Notes: a model not told the origin generated them from the letters alone. DNA of 64,000 bases from Nitrosomonas sp. (GCA_017984435.1 JAGNZK010000006.1:16252-80251), one strand, 5' to 3'. Counted from the first letter of the stretch, positions 46,476 through 56,632 are shown. Numbers and translations: made by a program.

Positions 46476-46929
46476 GTCAAGAAATTTGAAGTCAGTCGCC
46501 GTTTTTTCAATCAAATCGATCCATTCAAATAGTCATGTTGTCGATAAGTTACAACGTTGTAACGGAATCTATCACAATTCTTACCTGATGAACGTCAGAT
46601 ACAGTAGCACTGTGAATCAGCGTGTGCGCCTTTTGTTAGCCCCAGTGCCGAGGGTACCCGGGAGTCTACAACCTCTTGCTTATAAGCCGTTCGGTTAATC
46701 GGATTGTTATGTGCGGGATACTGAGAGGAGAATATTGAATTTTCTCTATTGTCGTTATCTTTGGAAAAGATTATTCTAGAATATGATATAAGATCAAGAT
46801 TAATGGAAGTGGGGTATGATTTTCTGATTAAAATTTATGCAGCAAAATTATTTTGGCCTTAGTTTAAAGCATGGAAATTTTCAGTAAGAATATAATATGA
46901 TTGCTAATCAGTAAGTTGTTTTTAATTGA
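46476..46929. other. Gap without recognised gene
   Basis: About 450 AT-rich bases separate the haloperoxidase-like gene from tRNA-Leu. No credible ORF is present. A GC-richer patch at about 46620-46700 (containing CCCCAGTGCCGAGGGTACCC) stands out and could be the remains of a repeat or small RNA, but I do not recognise it. Confidence 0.4.
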
Positions 46930-47014
46930 TGGTGCCCAGAAGAGGACTCGAACCTCCACACCCGAAGGCACATGGACCTGAACCATGCGCGTCTACCAAT
47001 TCCGCCATCTGGGC
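46930..47014 (-). tRNA. tRNA-Leu (anticodon CAG)
   Basis: On the minus strand GCCCAGA...TCTGGGC forms a perfect 7-bp acceptor stem, with the CCA end encoded. The D-arm GGCGGAATTGGTAGACGC, the anticodon loop containing TTCAGGT (CAG), a long variable arm (TGCCTTCGGGTG) and the TTCGAGTCC T-arm are all present. The long variable arm and the anticodon identify leucine (CUG codons). Confidence 0.95.
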
Positions 47015-47072
47015 AATACAGCAGCCTGACTAGGCTGCGAAAGAACGCGTAATTCTATAGGAAACCACTGTT

Positions 47073-49298
47073 TTGTCAAATCAGAAGAAGCAAAAGCTGC
47101 GTAGTTTGGATCCTTACCTTGAGCGTGAAAAAACACGTTATGCACATCCATTGCCAAGCCGGGAATACATTTTGCAGCTATTGAAACAGCAAGGAATCCC
47201 GACGGATGAACATGCATTACAGAAAATGTTGTCTATTACTAAAAAAGAGGAAGAACTCTTTAATCGCCGTTTGACAGCGATGATTCGCGAAGGTCAGATT
47301 TTTCGCAACCGCAAAGGCGATATTTGCGTGATGGAGAAATTGGATCTGATTAAAGGCACAGTTCAAGGTCATGCAGACGAGTTTGGTTTTCTAATCCCTG
47401 ATGACGGCAGTGCGGATTTGTATCTGAGTGCCAAAGAAATGCACAAGGCGTTGCATGGCGACCGGGTTTTAGTGCGCGAAATCGGATTGGACCGGCGAGG
47501 GCGCCGGGAAGCCGTCATTGTGGAAGTGCTGGAATATACCAATACGCAATTGGTGGGTCGATTACATATCGATCATGGCATTTTGTTTGTGGTGGCCGAG
47601 AACAAACGTATCAGTCAGGATATTCTGATCGCCAAGGAACACTCGTTAAAAGCCAAGGCAGGCCAGGTTGTGATGGTGGAAATTATTCAGCAACCGAGCA
47701 AGCAGGCTCAGCCAATCGGTAAGATCATTGAGATTTTGGGCGATTACACGGCTTCCGGGATGGAGATTGAGATAGCTTTACGCAAACATGATCTGCCTCA
47801 TGTGTTCGCCCCCGAGATTGAGAAACTTTCAGCCAAATTTCCCAAGAATGTATTAAAAAAAGAGCTGGCGGGACGCAAAGATATTTGTCACTTACCGCTG
47901 GTGACCATTGACGGCGAGACGGCGCGTGATTTCGATGACGCGGTTTATTGCGAAGAGGATGGTAAAGGATACCGGCTCTATGTGGCGATCGCGGATGTCA
48001 GTCACTATGTCAAACCGCATGATGCCATCGATCAGGAAGCGTTGAATCGGGGCAATTCGGTTTATTTCCCACGCCGCGTGATTCCGATGTTGCCCGAGGT
48101 TTTGTCGAACGAATTGTGTTCGCTCAATCCGGATAAAAAACGCCTCTGCATGGTGTGTGAAATACAGTTTCAAGCGAATGGCGAGATGCTGGATTATTCG
48201 TTTTATTCCGCTGTCATGCTGTCACATGCCCGTCTGACTTACACCAAGGTAGCGGCCATGCTGGCTAATCCGAAAGGAGCGGAAGCCAAAGAGCACGTAA
48301 AGCTGTTACCGTACTTGCAGCTTATCTATAAGTTGTTTAAAGCATTACTGAAAGCGCGCAAGAAACGCGGTGCGATTGATTTTGAAACCACTGAAACGCA
48401 GATGTTTTTTAATGATCAGGGAAAGATCGACAAGATTGAACCGGTACAACGCACGGAAGCACATCGTTTGATTGAGGAATGCATGTTGGCAGCTAATGTA
48501 TGCGCCGCAGATTTTCTGCAAAAACATCATCAAATGACGCTTTATCGCATCCATGAAGATCCAAAGCCTGAAAAGATTGAAGCGCTGCGCAACTTTCTCA
48601 AGGAATTCGGTATTCAGTTGAGTGGCAAAGATAGACCCAGCGCCAAAGATTATGCCCAAACATTGCTGAAGATAAAAGACAGACCGGATGTGCAATTACT
48701 GCAAACGGTCATGTTGAGGTCTTTGCAACAGGCTGTTTACAGCCCGGACCTCGCCGGACATTTCGGACTTGCTTATGATTCCTACACCCACTTCACCTCC
48801 CCGATTCGCCGTTATCCCGATCTACTGATCCATCGTGCGATTAAAGCGGTATTGGATGAAAAAACATATCAACCCGGAGACTGGCACGAATTGGGCAAAC
48901 ATTGCTCAATGACCGAGCGTCGCGCTGATGACGCAACACGTGATGTGGAATCATGGCTTAAGTGTTTCTATATGCAGGATAAGATCGGTGAATGTTTCGA
49001 CGGTGTGATCAGCAGTGTGACGGGTTTTGGTTTGTTTGTGGCTTTGGATAACGTGTATGTGGAAGGGCTGGTGCATATTTCAGAGCTGCCGAGCGATTAT
49101 TTTCATTTCGATGCCATCAAACATATGTTGTTGGGTGAGCGTAGCGGCAAGCAATATCGTCTCGGCGACCGATTACAAGTCAAATTGGTTCGCGTTGATC
49201 TGGAAACCAGCAAAATCGATTTTGTATTGGCTGAACCGGAAAAAAAGCCTGGTCGACTCAAAGCAACGGCTTCATCCAAAAGCAAGAAATCGCGCTAG
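47073..49298 (+). CDS. rnr: Ribonuclease R
   Basis: This is a 3'-5' exoribonuclease of the RNB family that degrades structured RNA. At 741 residues it has an N-terminal helix-turn-helix-like part, two cold-shock OB folds (about 85-235), the RNB catalytic domain (about 265-600; DGETARDFDDAVYCEE and SPIRRYPDLLIHRAI visible), and a C-terminal S1 domain (about 640-720, ISSVTGFGLFVALDN) with a Lys-rich tail. The start is a TTG preceded by AGGAAA. It runs into rlmB as in E. coli, but a MITE separates the two. Confidence 0.95.
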   Translation: MSNQKKQKLRSLDPYLEREKTRYAHPLPSREYILQLLKQQGIPTDEHALQKMLSITKKEEELFNRRLTAMIREGQIFRNRKGDICVMEKLDLIKGTVQGHADEFGFLIPDDGSADLYLSAKEMHKALHGDRVLVREIGLDRRGRREAVIVEVLEYTNTQLVGRLHIDHGILFVVAENKRISQDILIAKEHSLKAKAGQVVMVEIIQQPSKQAQPIGKIIEILGDYTASGMEIEIALRKHDLPHVFAPEIEKLSAKFPKNVLKKELAGRKDICHLPLVTIDGETARDFDDAVYCEEDGKGYRLYVAIADVSHYVKPHDAIDQEALNRGNSVYFPRRVIPMLPEVLSNELCSLNPDKKRLCMVCEIQFQANGEMLDYSFYSAVMLSHARLTYTKVAAMLANPKGAEAKEHVKLLPYLQLIYKLFKALLKARKKRGAIDFETTETQMFFNDQGKIDKIEPVQRTEAHRLIEECMLAANVCAADFLQKHHQMTLYRIHEDPKPEKIEALRNFLKEFGIQLSGKDRPSAKDYAQTLLKIKDRPDVQLLQTVMLRSLQQAVYSPDLAGHFGLAYDSYTHFTSPIRRYPDLLIHRAIKAVLDEKTYQPGDWHELGKHCSMTERRADDATRDVESWLKCFYMQDKIGECFDGVISSVTGFGLFVALDNVYVEGLVHISELPSDYFHFDAIKHMLLGERSGKQYRLGDRLQVKLVRVDLETSKIDFVLAEPEKKPGRLKATASSKSKKSR

Positions 49299-49302
49299 TA
49301 TC

Positions 49303-49448
49303 TAACAGGTCGTTTAAAAAAGTTTTCGAGGAAGTCGGTACAAGGCAAAAACAGGCGAAAAAGCGCAGCTTATGCGTGATAAATGAGCATTTTGAGCCTG
49401 TTTTTAACACAGTGGCGGCAACACAGATAGTTTCTCAACGGCCTGCTA
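49303..49448. mobile_element. MITE, copy 2, between rnr and rlmB
   Basis: This 146-bp non-coding element is about 85% similar to that at 22649-22796, with the same terminal inverted repeats (TAACAGGTCGTTTAA...CTCAACGGCCTGCTA) and internal AAAAACAGGC...GCCTGTTTTT palindrome. It begins 4 bases after the rnr stop. It may end or dampen transcription from rnr into rlmB. Confidence 0.8.
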
Positions 49449-49595
49449 AATTGTTTTACAATACCCGGTTATAAGCAATGGTTTGTAATGGGTGGGGAAA
49501 TCAGAGTTCAGCGGTAGCACGCTGCTTTTTTTCATGGAATATTCCTCATGCCGAGCAATGCTAGGTAAAGTTTTCAGATTGGTTAACAAAGAATT

Positions 49596-50336
49596 ATGTC
49601 CAGCACTCGCCTTATCTTTGGTTTTCATGCGGTTACCAGCCGTTTGCGGCAGAATCCGGATAGCATCAAAGAGATATTTATCGATGCTGTGCGGGATGAT
49701 CAGCGCGCGCGCAGCTTGATCAAGCTTGCTGAAACCCGGAGAATCCATTTGATTACCTGCGAAGGATCAAGACTCACCAGCATGACGGGTAACAATCGTC
49801 ACCAAGGCGTAGTGGCGAATATCGATATTACACGCAGTTATGTCGACATCAACGATGTTCTGGATACTTTGACTGAGCCTGCGCGATTGCTGGTATTGGA
49901 TGGCATTCAGGATCCGCACAACTTGGGTGCCTGTTTGCGTGTCGCGGATGCTTTCGCGGTGCATGCAGTGATTGCGCCCAAAGACCGGGCGGTAGGGTTG
50001 ACCGCAGCGGTTTATAAAGTTTCCAGCGGCGCCGCGGATACCGTGCCTTATATCGCGGTGACCAATTTGGCACGCACGTTAAAGCAATTAAAGGAACAGG
50101 GAATCTGGATTATCGGTACCGCGGAGAATGCAGACTACGATCTGACTCATTTGCAAATTAAAGGGCCGGTTGCCTGGGTGTTGGGTTCCGAAGAGAAAGG
50201 GCTGCGGCGTTTAACGCGTGAAACGTGCGATCAGCTGGTACGTATTCCAATGCTGGGTAGTGTCGAGAGTTTGAATGTCGCTGTCAGTGCGGGAATTTGT
50301 CTTTTTGAAACGCATCGTCAGCAAGCGATGGCTTGA
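49596..50336 (+). CDS. rlmB: 23S rRNA (guanosine-2'-O-)-methyltransferase
   Basis: This is an RlmB-type SpoU/TrmH methyltransferase for G2251 of 23S rRNA, 246 residues. It has an N-terminal L30e-like domain (1-75) and a trefoil-knot domain with DGIQDPHNLGACLRVADAF, VLGSEEKGLRRLTRE and the final IPMLGSVESLNVAVSAGICL. The functional pairing with rnr (RNA turnover and rRNA modification) is common in proteobacteria. Confidence 0.95.
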   Translation: MSSTRLIFGFHAVTSRLRQNPDSIKEIFIDAVRDDQRARSLIKLAETRRIHLITCEGSRLTSMTGNNRHQGVVANIDITRSYVDINDVLDTLTEPARLLVLDGIQDPHNLGACLRVADAFAVHAVIAPKDRAVGLTAAVYKVSSGAADTVPYIAVTNLARTLKQLKEQGIWIIGTAENADYDLTHLQIKGPVAWVLGSEEKGLRRLTRETCDQLVRIPMLGSVESLNVAVSAGICLFETHRQQAMA

Positions 50337-50408
50337 TTCGATGAAAACAATCTCAGTCATGCTGTATTACTCAATTCAATCAATTATTAATACCACCTAT
50401 TCTCAGCC

Positions 50409-52166
50409 ATGATCTTATCCGCCCCTCCCGATTTTAAAACACATTTTGCCGAACTTTTTCATCAGGCAGCGAGTAGTATCACCACGCTGGATGTCGCTAT
50501 CCGTATAGAATTGGCGCGCACTAAGCAAGCCAGTCACGGGGATTACTCATGCAATCTTGCTATGCAACTGGCCAAGTCATTACATAGAAATCCACGTGAA
50601 GTCGCGCAGTTATTGATCGATAACATGCCTGCCTCACCGTATGTCGAGAAGATTGAAGTGGCGGGCGCGGGGTTTATCAATTTGTTTCTGAAGAATTCCG
50701 TCAAGCAACACTATTTGCATTATGTTTTACAAAACAAGGATGCGTTTGGTAACAGTGACTTTGGTCAGGGGAAAAAGATTCAGGTGGAATTTGTGTCAGC
50801 CAACCCAACCGGACCATTGCATGTCGGTCATGGCCGTGGAGCGGCGATCGGCGCCAGTCTATCCAATATACTGGCTGCAGCGGGTTTTAATGTATCCCGG
50901 GAATTCTATGTGAACGATGCGGGACGACAGATGGATATCCTGACGCTTTCGACTTGGTTGCGCTATCTGGAGTTTAATCATGTTCATATTCCTTTCCCGG
51001 CGAATGCTTATCAAGGGGAGTATGTCAAAACCATGGCGCAATTGATATTCCAAGCACATGCCGAACGTTATGTGCATCAGCCTGATTTGTTGCTGGACGG
51101 TTTGCCGGCGGATTCGCATGAAACAGCGATAAATACCGACGAGCTGCTGGATCAATTAATCGCCAATGCAAAAAAAATACTCGGTCAGGATTATGCGTAC
51201 ATTCATAATTTCGTCTTGACAGAGCAGCTGGGAGACTGCCGTAATGATTTGATGGAATTCGGCGTAGAGTTCGATACCTGGTTCTCGGAACAGTCGCTGT
51301 TTGATAACGGACTTGTTGCGCATACCATCCAATTGCTGGAGAAAAAACATTACTTGTATCAGCAAGACGGCGCTACCTGGTTTCGCTCAACCGATTTTGG
51401 TGACGAAAAAGATCGTGTCGTCAAAAGAGAAAATGGGCAATTTACCTACTTTGCTTCAGATATCGCCTACCATCTGAATAAATTTGAGCGTGGTTTCGAT
51501 CAAGTCATCAATATTTGGGGTGCAGATCATCATGGTTATATTGCGCGAGTGAAAGGCGCTTTACAGGCGCTGGAATTGGATCCGGAGAAACTGCAGATTG
51601 CCCTGGTGCAATTTGCGGTTCTCTACCGCGATGGTAAAAAAGCACCGATGTCCACTCGTTCCGGAGAGTTTGTCACGTTGCGGGAATTACGCCAGGAAGT
51701 TGGCAAGGATGCGGCACGGTTTTTTTATGTGATGCGTAAAAGCGATCAACATTTGGATTTTGATTTGGATCTGGCCAAATCGCAAAGCAATGACAATCCG
51801 GTTTATTATGTACAGTACGCGCATGCCCGTGTGTGTAGCGTATTGGCACAATGGGATGGCGATATGGACGATCTGACTGAAGCCAATATGGATGCATTAT
51901 CCAGTCCTGCTGAATTGGCTTTATTGCAAAAATTGATCGATTTTCCAGATACTGTGGAAATGGCTGCCAAAGAATTCTCGCCGCACCTGATTGCTTTCTA
52001 CCTTAAAGAATTGGCCGGTGAATTTCATAGTTACTATAATTCGACACGTTTTCTGGTGCCTGAAATTCCGCTGCTGCACGCCCGGTTGGTGCTCATTGCA
52101 TCCATTCGCCAGATATTGAATAATGGTCTTAGGTTACTGGGTGTGAATGCACCTGATAAAATGTGA
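50409..52166 (+). CDS. argS: Arginyl-tRNA synthetase
   Basis: The enzyme charges tRNA-Arg. At 585 residues it has an N-terminal additional domain (1-110), the class I motif HVGHGRGA after NPTGPL, the KMSKS counterpart PMSTRSGEFVTL, and the C-terminal anticodon-binding domain ending NNGLRLLGVNAPDKM. The SPOR-domain gene follows by 24 bases. Confidence 0.96.
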   Translation: MILSAPPDFKTHFAELFHQAASSITTLDVAIRIELARTKQASHGDYSCNLAMQLAKSLHRNPREVAQLLIDNMPASPYVEKIEVAGAGFINLFLKNSVKQHYLHYVLQNKDAFGNSDFGQGKKIQVEFVSANPTGPLHVGHGRGAAIGASLSNILAAAGFNVSREFYVNDAGRQMDILTLSTWLRYLEFNHVHIPFPANAYQGEYVKTMAQLIFQAHAERYVHQPDLLLDGLPADSHETAINTDELLDQLIANAKKILGQDYAYIHNFVLTEQLGDCRNDLMEFGVEFDTWFSEQSLFDNGLVAHTIQLLEKKHYLYQQDGATWFRSTDFGDEKDRVVKRENGQFTYFASDIAYHLNKFERGFDQVINIWGADHHGYIARVKGALQALELDPEKLQIALVQFAVLYRDGKKAPMSTRSGEFVTLRELRQEVGKDAARFFYVMRKSDQHLDFDLDLAKSQSNDNPVYYVQYAHARVCSVLAQWDGDMDDLTEANMDALSSPAELALLQKLIDFPDTVEMAAKEFSPHLIAFYLKELAGEFHSYYNSTRFLVPEIPLLHARLVLIASIRQILNNGLRLLGVNAPDKM

Positions 52167-52190
52167 TTGAATTAACACAGAAGGACGTTC

Positions 52191-52973
52191 ATGAGTCGAG
52201 ATTATAAAGCCCGAAAATCTTCAAAATCCGAGAATGAAAAAGGTGGCTCAGCATTTTTTGGGGGATTCGTTGGCTATGCACTAGGCTTGGTCAGTGCAAT
52301 TGGCATATGGTTATATCTGAACTATGCGCCCAGTCCTTTTTTACCCACTGAGAAAGTTGCGGATTCATCCGCGAAAAGCGAAACTCGTCCAGCGTCCGAA
52401 CAACCTAAAACACCAGCAAAGCCGGCTCAGGAAGAGCCATTAAGTGCAGTCGAAGAAAAACCCCGGTTTGATTTTTATAAGATACTTCCCGGCATTGATG
52501 AACCGGAGATTGACCAAGCCAGTAGAAAAGTGGATGAGCGACCCGTTCAACCGCCTGTTTCCGCGAAAATCCCGGAAAGTAGCCAAAAGTCGGTTGAAAT
52601 CGTGCGCCAACCCGTGCCCTATCCAAACATCAGTTCGATTGAAACTCCACGGCAAGCTGCTGCAATTCAACCACGCAGTATTCCCGCAGAACCGATACAA
52701 CAGCCCGTAACACCTCAGATCAAGAGTCCCCCTGCGAAAGAAAAATTTTTTCTCCAAGCCGGATCATTCAGGAAAAATGATGATGCAGAGAACCTGAAAG
52801 CCAGGCTTGCACTACTCGGAATATTGGCATCTGTACAACCTATTGATTTGGAAGAGAAAGGAACTTGGTATAGAGTGCGCGTTGGTCCTTTTGCTAAAAA
52901 AGAAGATGTGGATGAAACAAGTGCTTCGTTAAAAGAAAACGGGATAGTCGCTCAATTTATTAAAACACAATAA
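52191..52973 (+). CDS. SPOR-domain cell envelope protein
   Basis: This is a 260-residue bitopic inner-membrane protein. It has a short basic cytoplasmic tail, one transmembrane segment (about 22-45, FFGGFVGYALGLVSAIGIWL), a long Pro/Gln/Glu-rich periplasmic linker, and a C-terminal SPOR domain (about 185-260; FFLQAGSFRKNDDAENLKAR to YRVRVGPFAKKEDV). SPOR domains bind denuded peptidoglycan at the division septum, so a role in division or wall remodelling (FtsN-like) is likely. A dsbA gene follows, as in many betaproteobacteria. Confidence 0.9.
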   Translation: MSRDYKARKSSKSENEKGGSAFFGGFVGYALGLVSAIGIWLYLNYAPSPFLPTEKVADSSAKSETRPASEQPKTPAKPAQEEPLSAVEEKPRFDFYKILPGIDEPEIDQASRKVDERPVQPPVSAKIPESSQKSVEIVRQPVPYPNISSIETPRQAAAIQPRSIPAEPIQQPVTPQIKSPPAKEKFFLQAGSFRKNDDAENLKARLALLGILASVQPIDLEEKGTWYRVRVGPFAKKEDVDETSASLKENGIVAQFIKTQ

Positions 52974-53023
52974 ATATTAAATGGAATCAAGTTGCTAATC
53001 AGATGACTTTTTGGGGAGTAAAA

Positions 53024-53662
53024 ATGAATCAACGTAAATTTCTTGTAGTTTTCTGCTTATTGCTGAGTTTTGGTTTGATCAATAGTTCGAATGCGCGCGC
53101 GGATATCGTGGCAGGTAAAGATTACACGGTTTTGACTAACCCGCAGCCGACACAAGATAGCGGCAGAATTGAGGTTTTGGAGTTTTTCTGGTACGGCTGT
53201 CCGCATTGCTATAGCTTGCATCCGCATATCAAAACTTGGTTGATGAATGTGCCCGGTGATGTCGATTTCCGCTATGTGCCTGCGATTTTCCGCCCCAACT
53301 GGGTATCGGGGGCGAAAATATTTTATACCATAGAAGCTATCGGGGTAACCGATACCTTGCACGATAAAGTTTATGATGCCATGCATCGTGACAAAATTGA
53401 TTTAAATAATGAATCGATTTTGTTTGATTGGATCGAAAAACAGGGTATCGACAGGAAAAAATTTGAGAGTACTTACAGTTCATTTGCAGTACAGAATCAG
53501 GTGGCACGGTCAACGCAAATGTCCCGTCAGTATCAACTGACGGGTGTTCCTGCACTGGTTGTTAATGGCAAGTATCTTACCAGCGGTAGCATGGGTGGCA
53601 CACCGCAAGATACGATTAGAACCCTGGAAGCACTGATTGAGAAAGCGCGTAAAGAAAAATAA
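53024..53662 (+). CDS. dsbA: Thiol:disulfide interchange protein DsbA
   Basis: This periplasmic oxidase introduces disulfides into exported proteins. I use ATG 53024, with GGGGAG 5 bases upstream. It gives 212 residues with a signal peptide ending NARA. The active site is C59-P-H-C62 in FFWYGCPHCYSLHP, within a thioredoxin fold. The cis-Pro loop lies in LTGVPALVVNGKYL. Confidence 0.95.
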   Translation: MNQRKFLVVFCLLLSFGLINSSNARADIVAGKDYTVLTNPQPTQDSGRIEVLEFFWYGCPHCYSLHPHIKTWLMNVPGDVDFRYVPAIFRPNWVSGAKIFYTIEAIGVTDTLHDKVYDAMHRDKIDLNNESILFDWIEKQGIDRKKFESTYSSFAVQNQVARSTQMSRQYQLTGVPALVVNGKYLTSGSMGGTPQDTIRTLEALIEKARKEK

Positions 53663-53668
53663 AACGCA

Positions 53669-54133
53669 ATGGCGATCAATAAGATAATTTTTGGTGCAGG
53701 TTGTTTTTGGGGTGTGGAAGCGGCTTTTCGTTGTATCAAAGGTGTTACTGACGTCACCTGCGGCTATTCCGGCGGACAGTCTGACAATCCAACTTATGAG
53801 GCAGTTTGTAGCAATACCACCGGTCATATTGAAGTCGTTTTGGTGGAATATGATACCGCAGAGGTAGCCCTTGAAACACTCCTGGATCATTTCTGGTACT
53901 GCCATAATCCTACGACTCCGGACCGGCAAGGACCGGATATCGGAACACAATATCGCTCGATTATTTTTTTCTTTACACCAGAGCAAGAATCGATCGCCCA
54001 AGAATCCAGAAATGGAGTACAAAATAGTGGCCGTTGGCAAGATCCAGTGATAACAAAAATTCTACCGGTTACTCAATTTTACGTTGCTGAAGAATATCAC
54101 CAGAACTATTTCAAAAAGCACGGTATTCATTAA
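53669..54133 (+). CDS. msrA: Peptide methionine sulfoxide reductase MsrA
   Basis: The enzyme repairs methionine-S-sulfoxide in proteins. It has 154 residues, at the short end of the family. The catalytic cysteine is C12 in GAGCFWGVEAAF, and the family segments VTDVTCGYSGGQ, DHFWYCHNPTTPDRQGPD and GTQYRSIIFF are intact. It starts 6 bases after dsbA, and the pair handles oxidised thiols and methionines. Confidence 0.95.
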   Translation: MAINKIIFGAGCFWGVEAAFRCIKGVTDVTCGYSGGQSDNPTYEAVCSNTTGHIEVVLVEYDTAEVALETLLDHFWYCHNPTTPDRQGPDIGTQYRSIIFFFTPEQESIAQESRNGVQNSGRWQDPVITKILPVTQFYVAEEYHQNYFKKHGIH

Positions 54134-54287
54134 TTGCTGTTAATTAATAGTTAGCCGTGCCGATGATAAGGTCTTTGCAGTACTTGTAAGTAATTCTTTC
54201 TTTGAAGAGAAATACAAAAATTATTGTTTTGTTAACAAACAAAATAAAAAGAATTTCTTGCGTTATTCTGCTACTTATTTCCTTACT

Positions 54288-55892
54288 ATGGCTATGGGAC
54301 TATTTTATAAAAAGAATGCATCAGAGATTGATGATATTTCGGTAACCGGAGAAAAAACGGCAATCTCTACAAAAGATAAGCTATTAAAAGCGATTCATGA
54401 TGATTCCGGCCTTCCGTCACTGGGTAGCTCGATATCATATATTATTCAATTATCCTCATCGGAAGATGAATCGATACGGCAACTGTCGCATTTTATATTA
54501 TCCGATGTTTCGTTGACTCAAAAAATTCTGTGTTTATCCAATTCCATAACTTTCCGCACCAGCTCTACGCAAGTCATTACCAGTATTACTAAGGCAATTT
54601 TTCTGCTTGGTTTCGATACTGTCAAGACTTGCGCGTTAGCCATACTTTTGGTTGATGGTATGATGTCCGGCAAACGTGCGGAATATGTACGTGCAGAGTT
54701 GATCCATGCTTTAGCTGCCAGCATGTTGGGCCGGGAACTCGCTAAGCATAGTCAATTTAAGGACAGTGAAGAAATTGCGGTAGCTGCTTTATTTAAAAAT
54801 ATTGGTCGTTTACTGCTCGCGGCACATGTTTACGATAAATATGAAGAATTAATGGCTCTAATCGAACAAGATGCACACACTTCAGAACAAGCATCCATAA
54901 AAGTATTGGATTTTAGTCTGAATGATTTTACAGAGGCGGTACTGGAAAATTGGAATATTCCTGCTAGTATTATCCAGGCAATTAAGACTAAACCGTCTTG
55001 CGCATTGAGTTCTCCCAAAAATAAACAGGAATGGATGCGGCAAGCAGCAGAATTCAGCGAGAAAGCAGTGCCGCTTATTATAAAAGCAAATGAAGCAGAG
55101 AGTTCAGCGCTTGAAGATGAGCTACTCGCTCGCTTTGGCAAAGCGCTTTGTTTGGATAGATCTAAACTGAATCAGTTGATTAAAGGTGCTACAGAAGAAG
55201 CTTCTGCGTTGCAGAATCTATTGCCGACGGATAAAAAGAGCAAAATCAGCGCAGATATGAAAGATGCGGCCTCTAACTTCGAGGTTAAAGAAGATATGCT
55301 GACGGAGCTTGTGCTTGCAGAGGTTGAAATGGACGAGATTCAGATTGATCAGCGTTATGCAAGTGGCAAACCCTATAATGCATCGGCACTATTATTGTCA
55401 GCAGTTCAAGATGTCACAGAAATGATGACCGCCAACAATTACAAGCTCAGTGAATTAATCGTGTTGATCTTAGAGCATTTTTATCATAGCTTGGGTTTTC
55501 GCTTTGCCACGCTTTGTTTGAAAGATACACAAAAGAATCAATATCGGGCGCGTAGTTCGGTAGGTAAAAATAGTTCTGAATATCAGAAAGCTTTTTGTTT
55601 TCCAGCGACACTATCAACAGATCTGTTTTATCTTGCCATGGAAAGAGATACCGATTTATTCATTTTAAATGCATTAACTCCCAAAGTGCGTGAGTTATTG
55701 CCACAATGGCACCAGGATTTGTTGCCTGATACGCGCAGTTTTATCGTACTTCCTTTGGTTTTTAATAAAAATCCTGTCGGTTTTGTCTACGCTGATCGCC
55801 GATTAGAGTCACCGGAAGGCACGACATCGGAAGAGACAAGATTAATTAAAATATTAAAAAGACAGGTATTGACAGTTTTAAACGCAAAGTAA
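54288..55892 (+). CDS. HDOD-domain signalling protein
   Basis: This is a cytosolic protein of about 535 residues. It has an N-terminal HDOD domain (about 30-240; SISYIIQLSSSEDESIRQLS, LSDVSLTQKILCLSNS), then a linker, then a GAF-like region from about 370 (ALLLSAVQDVTEMMTANN ... FIVLPLVFNKNPVGFVYADR). HDOD proteins without catalytic residues usually regulate signalling. The start is ambiguous: a TTG at 54258 or one of two ATGs at 54288 and 54294, none with a good ribosome site. Confidence 0.85.
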   Translation: MAMGLFYKKNASEIDDISVTGEKTAISTKDKLLKAIHDDSGLPSLGSSISYIIQLSSSEDESIRQLSHFILSDVSLTQKILCLSNSITFRTSSTQVITSITKAIFLLGFDTVKTCALAILLVDGMMSGKRAEYVRAELIHALAASMLGRELAKHSQFKDSEEIAVAALFKNIGRLLLAAHVYDKYEELMALIEQDAHTSEQASIKVLDFSLNDFTEAVLENWNIPASIIQAIKTKPSCALSSPKNKQEWMRQAAEFSEKAVPLIIKANEAESSALEDELLARFGKALCLDRSKLNQLIKGATEEASALQNLLPTDKKSKISADMKDAASNFEVKEDMLTELVLAEVEMDEIQIDQRYASGKPYNASALLLSAVQDVTEMMTANNYKLSELIVLILEHFYHSLGFRFATLCLKDTQKNQYRARSSVGKNSSEYQKAFCFPATLSTDLFYLAMERDTDLFILNALTPKVRELLPQWHQDLLPDTRSFIVLPLVFNKNPVGFVYADRRLESPEGTTSEETRLIKILKRQVLTVLNAK

Positions 55893-55928
55893 ACACTGAG
55901 CATATGTTTATTATATGACAGGTATAAA

Positions 55929-56546
55929 ATGACTAAAACGGTAGGTTGCTTATTTGTTATCAGCGCGCCCTCCGGTGCCGGAAAAACCAGTCTGGTCAAA
56001 GCATTGGTTCACTCAGATCTCGATCTTAGTCTATCGATTTCGCATACTACTCGTCCGCCGCGTTCTGAAGAAGTGAATGGGCGGGACTATCATTTTGTGA
56101 ATAAGGATACTTTTCAGAAAATGTTAGTCAATGGAGAGTTTCTGGAGAATGCCGAGGTTTATGGCAACTACTATGGCACATCACAAAAATGGATAAACGA
56201 AGCGGTTGCACACGGACAGGATATCCTGCTTGAAATAGACTGCCAGGGAGCAAAACAGGTACGTCAGATTTTTCCTCAATCCGTTGGAATCTTTATTCTT
56301 CCTCCATCGGCTGATGCATTGGCAACACGATTAAAAACGAGAGCGCAAGATAATTCGGCAGTCATTCAGATGAGACTCGCCGCAGCGCGTGAAGAAATCA
56401 GTCATGTCGGCGAGTTTGATTATGTTATTATCAACAATAGGCTGGAAGATGCGTTGAATGAGCTGATCTGTGTCATCAAGGCCGAACGCTTAAAAAGAGA
56501 TCGGCAACTGATGAGATTTCATTCGTTAATCGCGCAGTTATCATAA
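55929..56546 (+). CDS. gmk: Guanylate kinase
   Basis: The enzyme phosphorylates GMP and dGMP with ATP. It has 205 residues. The P-loop APSGAGKTS is at 13-21, and the GMP-binding TTRPPRSEEVNGRDYHFV and ILEIDCQGAKQVR-type segments follow. It is first in the widespread gmk-rpoZ-spoT gene order. Confidence 0.97.
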   Translation: MTKTVGCLFVISAPSGAGKTSLVKALVHSDLDLSLSISHTTRPPRSEEVNGRDYHFVNKDTFQKMLVNGEFLENAEVYGNYYGTSQKWINEAVAHGQDILLEIDCQGAKQVRQIFPQSVGIFILPPSADALATRLKTRAQDNSAVIQMRLAAAREEISHVGEFDYVIINNRLEDALNELICVIKAERLKRDRQLMRFHSLIAQLS

Positions 56547-56632
56547 TCAGCTCGAATGATGAGTAGCGTTATTTGTTAGCGCTTTATTGTAAATTCTTTT
56601 TGTTCATTTCTAAATATCCGAGGCAAATACCC

